From: Suillus spraguei | Taxonomy: Eukaryota; Basidiomycota; Agaricomycetes; Boletales; Suillaceae | Assembly (NCBI GenBank): GCA_016800925.1 | Contig: JABCPU010000024.1 | Coordinates: 1 to 64,000 of the forward strand | Length of the DNA stretch: 64,000 nt | Reading direction: 5' to 3' | Part shown: positions 46,217-56,107 of the stretch, piece after piece | How positions within the stretch are numbered: position 1 is the first letter of the stretch | Layout: every line of letters starts with the position of its first letter | Notes under the pieces: generated by a model | The model's input: the letters and a program-made list of their open reading frames with translations, nothing else | Database searches by the model: none | What the model was told of the DNA's origin: nothing | Translations under genes and position numbers: made by a program

Positions 46217-46227
46217 AAGATTAAAGT
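46217..46227 (+). other. A3 self-complementary primer-binding site
   Basis: AAGATTAAAGT, one base after the LTR, is the exact reverse complement of 45945-45955. No TGG (tRNA CCA complement) starts here, so a tRNA primer is unlikely. Confidence 0.75.
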
Positions 46228-46392
46228 CTACCTGATCGTCGACTATCCAGTCTTCGACCCCGAACCCTAGCGTACGCGTGCGCTAAACCGATCATCAAGA
46301 GAAGTCCTCTGACAGAAGAAAAGCCCTAACGGACAGCAAGACAGCACGTGTAGGCACTGAGAAAGTATAACTCACCAGACGAATCGCCAAAT

Positions 46393-47226
46393 ATGACGAC
46401 CAAAGAATTTGAATACAAGATCGGTCAGCCAACCGGTTTTGATGGAGATCGCGACAACTCTCGCGAATTTATCCAGTCATGCAATCTGCACTTCGACATC
46501 AATGAAAAGCTTTACACTACCGATAAACAGAAGATCATTTTCATAACATCCTTTATGACTGAAAGAATGCCAAATCCTGGAAAGAGCAATTCCTTGACCA
46601 TGCTCAATCAACTGACACTTCCGGACAAAAGGTTGGTTATGGGGCAATGGTGGATTTTATGAAAAAGCTTCAAAGAAGCCTTCAACCCAGTGGATACCAA
46701 AGGGACCGCACTCACGAAACTCAGGGACCTCAAACAAGGAAGCGGAGATCTCCACACTTATATTGCTGACTTTGAGGCACTTGCAGCCAAGGCTCATATC
46801 ACCGATAATGCAACGAAGATCCAATTCTTCCAAGATGGCCTGAATTGGGGCATCCTTACAAAGCTTTTCGCACTAGGAGATGTCTCAGAAGTATTCCGAG
46901 ACGTTGTGCTGCAATGCGTTTCCATTGACAATTCCCATCATTGCCTTCAAGCCATGAGGACACGTCATGCTCCACAACAAAAGAAGAAGAACTACGGAAA
47001 TGCACGCTACATCCCTAATCACGATTCCAATGCAATGGTCGTAGATCGAATCTCAGACACAGAGAGATCCGAATGCATGAAGAAGGGACAATGCTTCAGA
47101 TGCAAGAAAACAGGACACCGTATTCATAACTGTCCTGACAGAAAGAAGAAGACCCCACTCCGACAAACCGAAGTCAAAGAAGAAGAAGACGAGGAAACTG
47201 TGAGGCGGATTGTTGCGGATTTTTAA
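46393..47226 (+). pseudogene. A3 gag (capsid plus CCHC zinc knuckle)
   Basis: Starts MTTKEFEYKIGQPTGFDG. A 1-nt deletion near 46565 and a compensating 1-nt insertion near 46664 put about 33 codons out of frame. After that the capsid helices (LRDLKQGSGDLHTYIADFEA) and knuckle CFRCKKTGHRIHNC are intact, followed by an acidic tail. The stop TAA is preceded by five T, and pol starts in the -1 frame there. About 278 residues, the same as A2 gag. The ATG is supported by A2 and by its distance from the LTR. Confidence 0.88.
47218..47226 (+). promoter_or_regulatory. Gag-pol overlap: T5 run before the gag stop (possible -1 frameshift site)
   Basis: GATTTTTAA in gag frame is GAT TTT TAA. The pol frame reads GGA TTT TTA and continues into WRNKDSTYV. 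The same T5-stop arrangement is kept at 2762-2770 and 7028-7036 in A1 and A2. Confidence 0.55.
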
Positions 47227-50200
47227 TTTGGAGAAACAAAGATTCGACGTATGTTTCTCCAAATGTATTACTAAGACTTGTACATGCTGTAGGTGAAAGA
47301 AAAGAACTTCGTGTCCCTATCACCCTTCACTCACGTACTCGCCTAAAATCTGTCGACACCACCGCCGTTATTGATTCAGGAGCTGCAGGAACATTCATTT
47401 CAGAAGAGTTTGTGAAACTCCATCAAATCACACGACGAAAACTCAAAACACCATTTCGAGTTACTACAGCAGATGGAACCCTTATCAAAGGGGGACCAAT
47501 CACGCACTACTGCCTCCTAGTGGTCAAAATTGATGAACGAACCATGTATGGAAAATTCAATATCACCAAACTAGGAAGAAGAGATCAAATCCTTATGGGA
47601 ATCCCGTGGTTACGAGCAATGAACCCAAGTATAGATTGGGCTGCTGAAACATTAACCCTCCCTCGAACGACGAAATCAGATGAAATCGAAATTGATATGG
47701 ATATGGATCGAAAGAAGAATGGATTACCCCCAGTTTTCACTTCGAAGAAATGGCAATATTCCCGACTTCCGAAACCCATCGTAGTCCCTTCCATTCCTAA
47801 TGATCCAGAACCGAAGTACAAACACCGAACATCTTCTTCGATCCCACTCCCCGTGTACAACTGCCACGACCAGTATCACCGATTCCCCATGCAGAAAAGT
47901 GCAAGAATGAATCCAAGCCTGAGCATTGGGCCGGACAGAAACCTATTGAGCAATGGCCAATAGAAGAACAAAAGTATGGAAAAAGAAAAGCAGAAGAAGA
48001 GATCCCAGGACGAGACACCAATGTACCGAAATTATCCAAGTTCTATGTCCCACCGAAAACTCTTTCAGCTTCGATGGAAGAAACCCCTGATGACGAAGAA
48101 GCCGTGCCCTCGCTAATCCCAACCGAAGATAATAACAAATTCAACACCATGCAAGATGTCTGGCATGCACCAGAAGTGCGAGAAATTTCCTCTTATGAGC
48201 TTGGAGATGGAGAATTCCTTGTGGAGTATGACACTAATGGAATTAGTATGAGAATCATCGAAGAAGTATCCATGGATACACCTCTCACACGTGATGGAAC
48301 TTCTCGACTCGAACAAATTCCCAATGACTCCACAATCCTCCTTCCTTCTCTGAAATACAGTAATAAAGCTCAGGAGTTTGCCACAGATGAGAAGGAAAGA
48401 AAAAGAAATCTTTCGAAGAATTGGTTCCGGACTATTTGCACGACTTTGCAGACATCTTTGCTAAAGACGGACTGAACAAACTACCCCTGAACGCCCTGGT
48501 ATTGATCATCGAATTGATACTAAACCTGGTTTCATCCCTCGTACATCTAAGGTTTACCCGCTATCGGAAAAAGAACGCGCTGCCGTCAAAACGTTTATCG
48601 ATGAAAACGTTGCGAAAGGTTTCATCTCAGAATTGAAGTCACCCCAAGCCAGTGGCTTCTTCTTTGTGGGAAAGAAGAGTGGAGAATTGCGTCCCTGTCA
48701 AGATTATCGCTACATCAATGATTGGACAGTCAAGAACGCCTATCCGCTCCCGCTTCCTATTTCCCTCATCGCACGCCTTCACAATGCACAGTTCTTTATG
48801 AAAATGGATATCCAGTCCAGCTATAACAATATTCGCATTCATCCTGATGATAGGTGGAAAGCTGCTGTCATAAACCATACTTCTAATCTCAGATCCACCA
48901 TATCCGATCAGATCCGATCTATTCCATATCCGTCCGGTCCACAGATCCTGTCCGGACCACCCATCCGAATGTACTCACTTCTCGCACCTTAACTCCTTTG
49001 TGTATATCTGCGTCTATCTCCTTTCGTCATTCCTCCTGTTTCCGGTATTCCGGCTGTTTATATTTCCGTCCTGTTTTACTGATCCGTTTCCTGTGTTCAT
49101 TTCCAATTCATGCTTACTGATCCGCTGTGCATTAACTAATAGACTTCCGTTACACTTCGTACATAGCCCTCAGTCCCGGACTTGCTGATTATCCGTCTTA
49201 GATACTTACAGTATATAAACCACTTGTAAATCTCCGTAGAACCTTAGTTCGAATATCATCTTAGATTCTACTCATTCTGTTTCCTCCGGACTTAAGCCAC
49301 TTTCCGCTTTAAGTCACCTTCCAAGACTTAGGATTGATTCCTATAGTCTATATCTCCGACTCTATCTTTGGATAGTCTACCTCCGTTAGTTTCTAGTTAG
49401 GAACTCGTTCCGAAGCTAGCCTTAATCTCTGTCCTCTACTTACGTTCTGAACAACCTTCGGACATATCATATCCGATACCTTTGGATACCCAGATCCGTC
49501 ACGCAACTCCTTCCGGGTCTTCGGACGAATAAACTCCTCCCTGAAATAAGGGGCATTACTCGAGAAAGGGGCACAGTGCACGAACTGAGGCCAAAGCCCT
49601 TCGGATCTCTCTCCCCTTGAGTATGGTCTTAACAGCTGCTTTCACTATGGAATTCGGCCTCTTTGAACCAAATGTCATGTTCTTTGGCCTTTGTAATTCC
49701 CCGGCAACTTTCCAAGCATACATGAATCGTACCTTCCAACAGGAAATCAATGAAGGATGGATGGTTATCTACATGGATGATATCTTGATTTTCTCCACAA
49801 CTATGGCAGAACATCGCGAACGGACAAGACAGGTTTTGATGAAGATATGACAAGAACATTTGTTCTTGAAACCGGAGAAATGTACCTTCGATGCAGAAGA
49901 AGTGGAATACCTTGGAATGATAATTCGCCCCGGACAAGTTGCTATGGATACTGCCAAGACCAAGGGAATCTCCGAATGGCCAGTCCCGAAATCCGTAAAA
50001 GATGTTCAGTCATTCCTCGGTTTCTGCAACTTCTACCGCACGTTCATTTCCCATTACTCTGATATCGCTCCACCCCTTATCGAATTAACAAAGAAAGATA
50101 AGGCTTTTGATTGGTCAACCGACTGTATGGATACCTTTGACGAATTAAAACGACGCTTCACATCCCAACCGGTACTCCACAACCCTGATCCTTCCCAACA

Positions 50201-52092
50201 ATTTGCTATTGCTACCGATGCTTCGCTCGTAGCAACTGGCGGAGTTCTCCTGCAGACTGATGAGAATGGTGTCTATCATCCATGTGCATATCTTTCACAG
50301 TCTTTGAACCCCGCAGAACGCAATTATCAGATCTTTGATCAGGAACTCCTTGCCGTAATCCGGGCATTGAATGAATGGCATCATTATCTTGAAGGAAACC
50401 CGCACCCTGTCTTGGTATTTACCGACCACAAGAACCTTCTGTATTTTCGAAGTGCACAGAAGCTCACCCGTCGCCAAGCATGTTGGCAGCTCATCTTGTC
50501 TATTTACGACATCGAACTGCATCACGTTGCAGGTACCAAATTGGCTGTACCTGATGCACTATCTCGCCGGCCCGACTACGACTCCGGCAAAGACGATAAC
50601 GAGGACCAGACCCTCCTCCCTGATGCTCTATTCGTTCGTCTCATTGACACTGACCTGAAGGATGTTTTGTCATCCTCTGACCCCCTCGACGACCCTGTCT
50701 TCAGAACAGCATCCGATGCCCTTGACGGCGTGTGCCTTCCCCCTATGAAGTCGGCACTCTCTGACTGGAAGATTGAGGAGAACGTCCTCTATTTTAAGAA
50801 CCGTGCCTACATTCCACCAACACATCGTCCTGATATCCTGAAACGGTATCATGATCATCCTACTGCGGGGCACCCCGGTAGATTCAAAACTGAAGAACTC
50901 ATCAAACGAGAAGCCTGGTGGCCCGCTATGGGTTCTTATATTCGGAAATACGTTGAAGGTTGCGCACTTTGTCAGCAAATGAAAGCTGACACACATCCCG
51001 TTCACCCTCCACTTGCCCCAATACCCTCCACTGCAACTCGCCCCTTTTCCCAGGTCTCTGTAGATCTTAGCACTGACCTCCCTGTCTCTGGAGGCTTTGA
51101 CAATATCATGGTCATGGTAGACCATGGCCTTATGAAGGGGGTAATTATTATCCCTTGTTTGAAAACCATCACTTCCGAAGGCGTTGCTAAACTATTCTTG
51201 AAACACGTCTACCGACGATTTGGACTCCATGACAAAGTCATTTTGGATTGAGGCCCGCAATTCCTATCTCGTTTCTCTAAAGAGCTTGCCCACTTCTCGA
51301 CTACGTCATCACTCCATCTACAGCTTATCACCCGCAAACTGATGGTCAGACTGAAAGGCTAAATCAAGAACTTGAAACATATCTACGCATCTATTGTCGC
51401 AACAACCCTGAAGATTGGATAGAACATCTACCAATCGCCGAATTTGTCCACAACCACCGAAAACATGATGCGAGGAATGCATCACCCTTTTATTTGATGA
51501 TGGGATATGAACCACGTGCTATCCCTCACCTTATCCCTGATTCATCAGTCCCCGCAGCAGAAGATCGAGTAGATCCCTGCAGAAGATAAGAGAAGAAGCA
51601 ATCGCCTGCCATAACATTGCAATGCAAACAATGGCCGAATGATCCCGAGGAGATAAGTACATTCCATGGAAAATCGGAGATAAGGTTTGGCTATCTGCCG
51701 CCAATCTTAGACTTAAACTCCCATCAAGGAAACTTGCGCCAAAGCGATACGGACCTTTCCCGATCATCGATGTCTTATCACCCATCACGTTCACACTCAA
51801 ACTCCCTCCGCAGTGGAAAATTCATCCCACGTTCCACGCTTCCATCTTATCGTCCTACAGCGAAACAGACGTACATGGTCTGAACTTCCCCGAACCACCA
51901 CCTGACATCATCGAAGAAGAAGAAGAATATGAAATAGAAGCAATTCTTTCTCACAAAGGAACCGGCACTCGCCGACGCTATCTCGTTTCCTGGAAAGGAT
52001 ATTCATCGGGAGATAACGAATGGCTCCCAGAAAAGAACTTGAGGAACTCCGCTCAAATCTTGAATGCTTATAAGAAGCAACACGCCCTCTGA
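47227..52092 (+). pseudogene. A3 pol: protease, RT, RNase H, integrase, chromodomain (B LTR inside, frameshifts, TGA stops)
   Basis: Order: aspartic protease (VIDSGAAGTFIS, about 47370), acidic linker, RT (LRPCQDYR about 48680, MDIQSSYNN, then the nested B LTR, then [15 protein letters not shown] and YMDDILIF about 49775), RNase H ([14 protein letters not shown] about 50215, [10 protein letters not shown]), integrase zinc site (HPTAGHPG to CALCQQM, about 50865-50980) and DDE segments VSVDL (about 51057), VILD, and the TERLNQEL equivalent after a frameshift near 51295. It ends in a chromodomain (RRRYLVSWKGYSSGDNEW, about 51975). TGA at 49848 and at 51249 each replace an expected Arg. Frameshifts occur near 47890, 48405 and 51295. 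The chromodomain places it among chromoviruses, which target heterochromatin. Confidence 0.92.
48866..49634 (+). repeat. Family B solo LTR (769 bp) nested in A3 RT
   Basis: TGTCATAAACC start and GTCTTAACA end, with a perfect 5-bp duplication GCTGC (48861-48865 and 49635-49639). Removing it rejoins the RT sequence WKAAF. Confidence 0.95.
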
Positions 52093-52147
52093 TTATCCTT
52101 CAGTCAATCAAACCGCATCAGCACTTGATCAGCTAACACTGTTCCAA

Positions 52148-53617
52148 ATGTCTTTCCCTACCGCATACATCACTCCAGTCACTGTTGATAACAATGACTC
52201 TGACTCCGACGCAGAACACTATGGAACCCTTGCCACTGAAATCGACAACACTTCTTACATCGAAGCCGCCCTTTTATGTGAAGGACACGCCCTTGAAATT
52301 GAAAGAATCCTCACAGAAAGAGGTGCCTTCCCGGCCCTCCTCCTCGTCAACATCATCGGTACTGCCGCCCTCATCGAAGCCACAGCCAATGAGATCACAG
52401 ACACTACATATTGTCAACGCTTCTTACATCTTCAAAAACGCATTCGTTCTTATGCTATGCTGTTGCTTCCCGGTTCTTTTAAAAGCGATGTTGAAGAAGC
52501 TATTCACATCGTGGCCGAACGTTGAGCAGGCGTTGCTCGACCTCCCTCTCTGCAGGAAGATACGCCACTTCCTATCCCAGCACCCTCTTCTTCACGCATG
52601 TATTCTAGTCTTGATGCCCTTGCTGGCTTATGCACTGCTGTCCAAGAGATCGGACAGCTCACCAACGCGGTCATCGAAACCATCCAGCAATCAGTCGCTG
52701 AAACAAGAGCAGCCAGAAACCTAGTTGAAGAAGCCATCACCGATTTACAACAAACGCAAACCGACCTCGCTTCCCCCCGAACCCCATCTCCTATCGAACA
52801 ACCGACCTCACCGCCCCCCATCATAGCCTCCCATGAACATCCCGCGTCGCTATATGAGCCCTGCACAGAAGAGCAGTGTGAAGCTGCAAAAAGATTAGGG
52901 ATTCCTGTTGCTGAATTAATAGCACTTGGTCCTCGACTTCGCGATCTTCACATACACCCTCCCATGTCCATCCCATCATCATTTGGTCCAATGGATCCTG
53001 TCTCGCCAGTCTTAGTAAAAGACTTTGGCATCACCTCTCCTTCCTCCTCCAATGAACTTCTTACGGTTGCTGAAAGGGGGATTACTCCTGATCTCCCCGC
53101 ATCCGCATACGTGCTAACTAGTAAGCAACAAGCACAGCTTCGACGTGACAATGCCTTCACCTTAAAATGCATGACACGACAGAAAGGGAAGAAGCGTGCT
53201 AGATCCACCAGCCCCAAACCCGTTATCTCGCCATCACCATTACGTATGTCTACTTCTAACACTGATGAAAACATGAAATGCCGATTCTGTGGCATCGTTG
53301 GACATCGGCAAAAGAATTGTCTCGACTATCAGTGTCAAATCTGTCTGCAACACGCTCCTACCCATCTGTCTATTTACTGCCCTCAGCGTCGTGGGGAACC
53401 CCTGTTTACGCTTACCTGGAAGGACGATGGATTTTATGATGCACTTCGTAGGTGGGAACAGTATCTTATTAACCATTGACGAAGAAAAGCAGGCCGACGG
53501 GCAAGGACTGTAGCGGAAGAGGAAGCTGCTTATATGTTAGGAGGAAGTGCCACTGATGAAGATGTCGCTAACTATGACGACTATGATCCCGTCTATGATG
53601 ACAACAGAGATGTTTGA
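52148..53617 (+). pseudogene. A3 ORF3: extra gene after pol with double zinc knuckle (490 codons, two TGA)
   Basis: One frame from ATG 56 nt after the pol stop, in a different frame from pol. TGA codons interrupt it at 52523-52525 and 53477-53479, but coding character continues through both. Plan: acidic N-terminus (NNDSDSDAEHYG), helical region (LEIERILTERGAF, AALIEATANEITD), Pro/Ser-rich linker, coiled-coil-like QEIGQLTNAVIETIQQSV, basic stretch (RQKGKKRARSTSPKP), then knuckles CRFCGIVGHRQKNC (about 53280) and CQICLQHAPTHLSIYC four residues later, then an acidic tail (DEDVANYDDYDPVYDDN). No signal peptide or convincing membrane anchor, so it is not an envelope. The E3 ORF3 has the same zinc spacing. 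Nucleic-acid binding is inferred; the family is not recognised. Confidence 0.78.
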
Positions 53618-53636
53618 AAGTCGGTGACTTTCAATA

Positions 53637-53650
53637 TAATAAGGGGGTAA
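53637..53650 (+). other. A3 polypurine tract
   Basis: TAATAAGGGGGTAA directly abuts the 3' LTR, the position where plus-strand DNA synthesis is primed. A similar purine run precedes the E3 3' LTR. Confidence 0.75.
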
Positions 53651-54124
53651 TGTTACAGTTGTACGTGCCCCTATTCATTTTCCCTTTATCTTCTTACTTG
53701 TATATCATGTCATATGACTCTGACTCATATGCTCAACGCATCTGTACAACACATGCCTTCCTTATTAGGATACACAGTTACATTCTCACGGTTACCTGGT
53801 CTGTGCGCACATATATACCTATATAAGCACAGTGTACTTGTAGTAGATTCTTTACTTTAATCTTACTGGGTTTTACCTGGAATCTCCTTCGCTTAGGTCT
53901 CCAACCTAAGTCATCTTGAATTGTCTCTAAGTCTAAGCACTCCTTAGCCTTAGTCTCTATTCTCGCAGAACCTCTTAGACTTGTCTTTGAGGCCAAACCC
54001 TTGATCGTACTTGGAACGTGTTCCTTGTACTTTCACCTTGTCCTCTTCTGGACATTGTAGAACTTCCCAGCAGACCGGCTGTGTCTTTTCACTGTCGCTG
54101 GTGACGCCACCCCAGTTCATAACA
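53651..54124 (+). repeat. A3 3' LTR (474 bp)
   Basis: TGTTACAGTT to AGTTCATAACA, differing from the 5' LTR at seven positions, all at CpG-related bases. Confidence 0.96.
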
Positions 54125-54329
54125 AGCTGGGAATTTCAGTAGTCGGATCTTGTGGCTTCATCAATGCGGCCATTTGGTCGAGGAGGCATTGATGCTTAGA
54201 GTTAACACCAGGAATGTGAACAAGAGTTTGTGTTTTTTTGGGGTCTCAAGTTTTCTTTGGGCTAACAAAGTAGTGTCCTAGTCCCATAGATGTCAGTTGA
54301 GCACCACGTGTATAGCAGGTGGGTGGCAT

Positions 54330-55382
54330 GGTATACGGTAGACTAGTAGTGTAAAACAACTTAGCAAGAGGGAACGAAAGACTTGACAGATAAAAATGAT
54401 GCCAGGCAGCTGCAGAGCATAGAGATCTGCCATGGAGCCTATCTGGAGGCTCAAGGAGCCAGACAGGATATGGGCAAACATTGTAGGTCTCTACAGGGTC
54501 AATCATGAGGGTGCGGAGGTTTTAGGGAGGCACTGGGGAGGGGTGCAAAGCATATCATGTATGTGCTATAATTAGACCATCCACAAGGCTTGGTCTGCAA
54601 GACTACATATGCCCTACATAATAATAGGGTCTATGAGACCTTTATTGATACGAGAAGTAATGCCTGAGGTGGACTAGAAATTGTCACCATCATTCTTCTT
54701 CATGTACTTCAACTTCCTCACCAACATACAATATATAGGGACTACTGGTATGCATACATCCGTAATTCACTAATTTATGTTGTACCACTCATGCAGGGCC
54801 TCCTGGATTCGTGACTCCTCATTCACAGCTGTTCATGCTATATGCTCTGATTAGACGCGGGTTCACTAGAATTCAAAATCTTTAGAAGTTTAATAAAGCT
54901 AACATAAATGAGTTCTCCCATAATGTGTGAAGCACCGGCTGCCACACCTTCATTGAGAACTATTCTAAATTTGTTGATCAGTGTGAAAGACACTTTGGCG
55001 TCGAAAACCTTACATTGTGCTCCAGTGTGGTAGCAATATTATGCAAATTATATAGCTATCCCTTGTCAGGTAATGCAAAACACAGATGACGGAAAATGCA
55101 GATGCTTAACAAACTAGACATAATTACCCACCATTCACTTTTAGGTTGTGATTGTACAATGTCACAACATTGTCGCAGACTCTGATGTTACAGCTACTTT
55201 CATATTGATAGGCCAGATTTCATTTTGTTCCCTTTACTGCTTTTGTTTAGTTGTGGAGCTGTACAAACAAAAGGGTCCCACCTGTTACAATATTTGGGCA
55301 TGCGAAGTATCCTAGAATGGCCACCTGTCCAATGGGGCTGCCTCTGCCTGACACAATTGTAGTACTCTTGAGACTTACCACC
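54330..55382. other. Spacer between KDZ2 and the Tc1/mariner gene
   Basis: The part next to KDZ2 is open in the KDZ2 frame back to an ATG at 54506, but looks like 5' untranslated sequence. The remainder (54540-55380) is A/T-rich with no convincing gene, and I saw no clear terminal repeat. Confidence 0.5.
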
Positions 55383-56107
55383 ATGCCTGGAAACTGCTGT
55401 CACATTCCAGCAGCTGTAAAACAGCAATGGGTGACCATGTCTGCTCATATGTCATCTAGTAGCATAGCACGAGCTACTCACTCAGGCCGGCAAACTGTTA
55501 ACCGAGTTCTTCAGCTCTCTCATCTCACAGGCTCTGTAGTCCGAAAACCCTTGGAGAGTGGATGTCCTCGTCTGCTCACAGCAGCAGATACTTCAGTAAG
55601 TGAACCAAGCCTGCAGTGCAGAGGTGGTAATTTCACTAACTCCCTTACTAGTATCTGTTGTCATGTATTGAGCGCACTCCAGACCTGTCACTGTCTGAAC
55701 TTCAACATATGCTATGTCAGGCAATGGGTATTGAAGTTTCTGAATTCACCATATAACAAACCTTGAAAAGACATGGCTTCACATGCAAACATGTATGTAG
55801 TTTTTCACTAGTTGCATTTTATTCTGATATCTCCTCTACTAGGTGTCTAAAGTTGCACTCAAGCACAATGAAGATACTCATGATCGCTATCAAATATTTA
55901 TAGCTGAGAATTTCTGCCCAGATCAACTTGTCTTTGTCGATGAATCAGCCACCAATCAGATTACAACAAAATGTCTAATGGCCTGGTCTCCAACTGGCAC
56001 ACGTGTATGCCGCCATGATTATTTTGTCCGTGGGCAAAGGTGAGTGAATTCATGTATTGTATTTGTGATCATAGTCTAATTTTATTCAGGTATTCAATTT
56101 TACCTGC
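55383..56107 (+). pseudogene. Tc1/mariner transposase (three introns, truncated by E3)
   Basis: ATG then an HTH of the Tc1 type (SSSSIARATHSGRQTVNRVL, about 55460). Introns 55596-55651, 55793-55842 and 56040-56089 (GT-AG, 50-56 nt) join ERTPDLSLSELQHML, LKRHGFTCKH, VSKVALKHNEDTHDRYQIF and LVFVDESATN. The D of FVDESA is the first catalytic Asp of the DDE_3 domain. A TAA at about 55754 and a small break near 55975 (CLMAW) indicate decay. The gene ends at SILPA because the E3 LTR is inserted there, so the second Asp and the Glu or Asp are missing. Confidence 0.83.

Larger units (their letters stand above)
45742..54124 (+). mobile_element. Gypsy family A chromovirus, complete copy A3 (8.4 kb)
   Basis: Both 474-bp LTRs, primer site, gag, pol, ORF3 and polypurine tract are present, and a perfect 5-bp duplication AGCTG (45737-45741 and 54125-54129) brackets the element. 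A B solo LTR is nested at 48866. The two LTRs differ at only seven bases, so the insertion is fairly recent, but gag, pol and ORF3 all carry breaks. Confidence 0.96.
42630..54329 (-). pseudogene. KDZ transposase, CxC1/Kyakuja-like (KDZ2), split by two LTR insertions
   Basis: Minus strand. N-terminal part 54329-54125, then A3, then 45741-44408, a solo LTR, and 43922-42630. Motifs in order: ALMKPQDPTTEIPSSNFAW across the A3 site, WKVLIPTLVDPHLKYSARTHG (split for length) and the CxC1-like Cys segment ISACASHSC (about 45420), CPACFGG (about 44790), DGNFHHQH, SYEATDGKKQKAAMDSFDDTG, DIPLFFANID (about 44440), KYAVALIEHLL across the solo LTR, LYDVGC, MHAYGHEWACQL (about 43680), SDGKGMERLWS (about 43620) and IRKFNSY near the end. 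The usual DGEG motif reads DGKG. TGA codons near 54246 and 43636 and frame breaks add to the decay. R3 repeats flank its 3' end. Confidence 0.88.

Noticed and set aside
46216..46260. tRNA-type primer site in family A
   Set aside because: No TGG at the expected place, whereas an 11-nt self-complement is present in three copies.
52148..53617. ORF3 as an envelope gene
   Set aside because: No signal peptide, no clear transmembrane anchor, no furin-type site; zinc knuckles argue for a nucleic-acid-binding protein.
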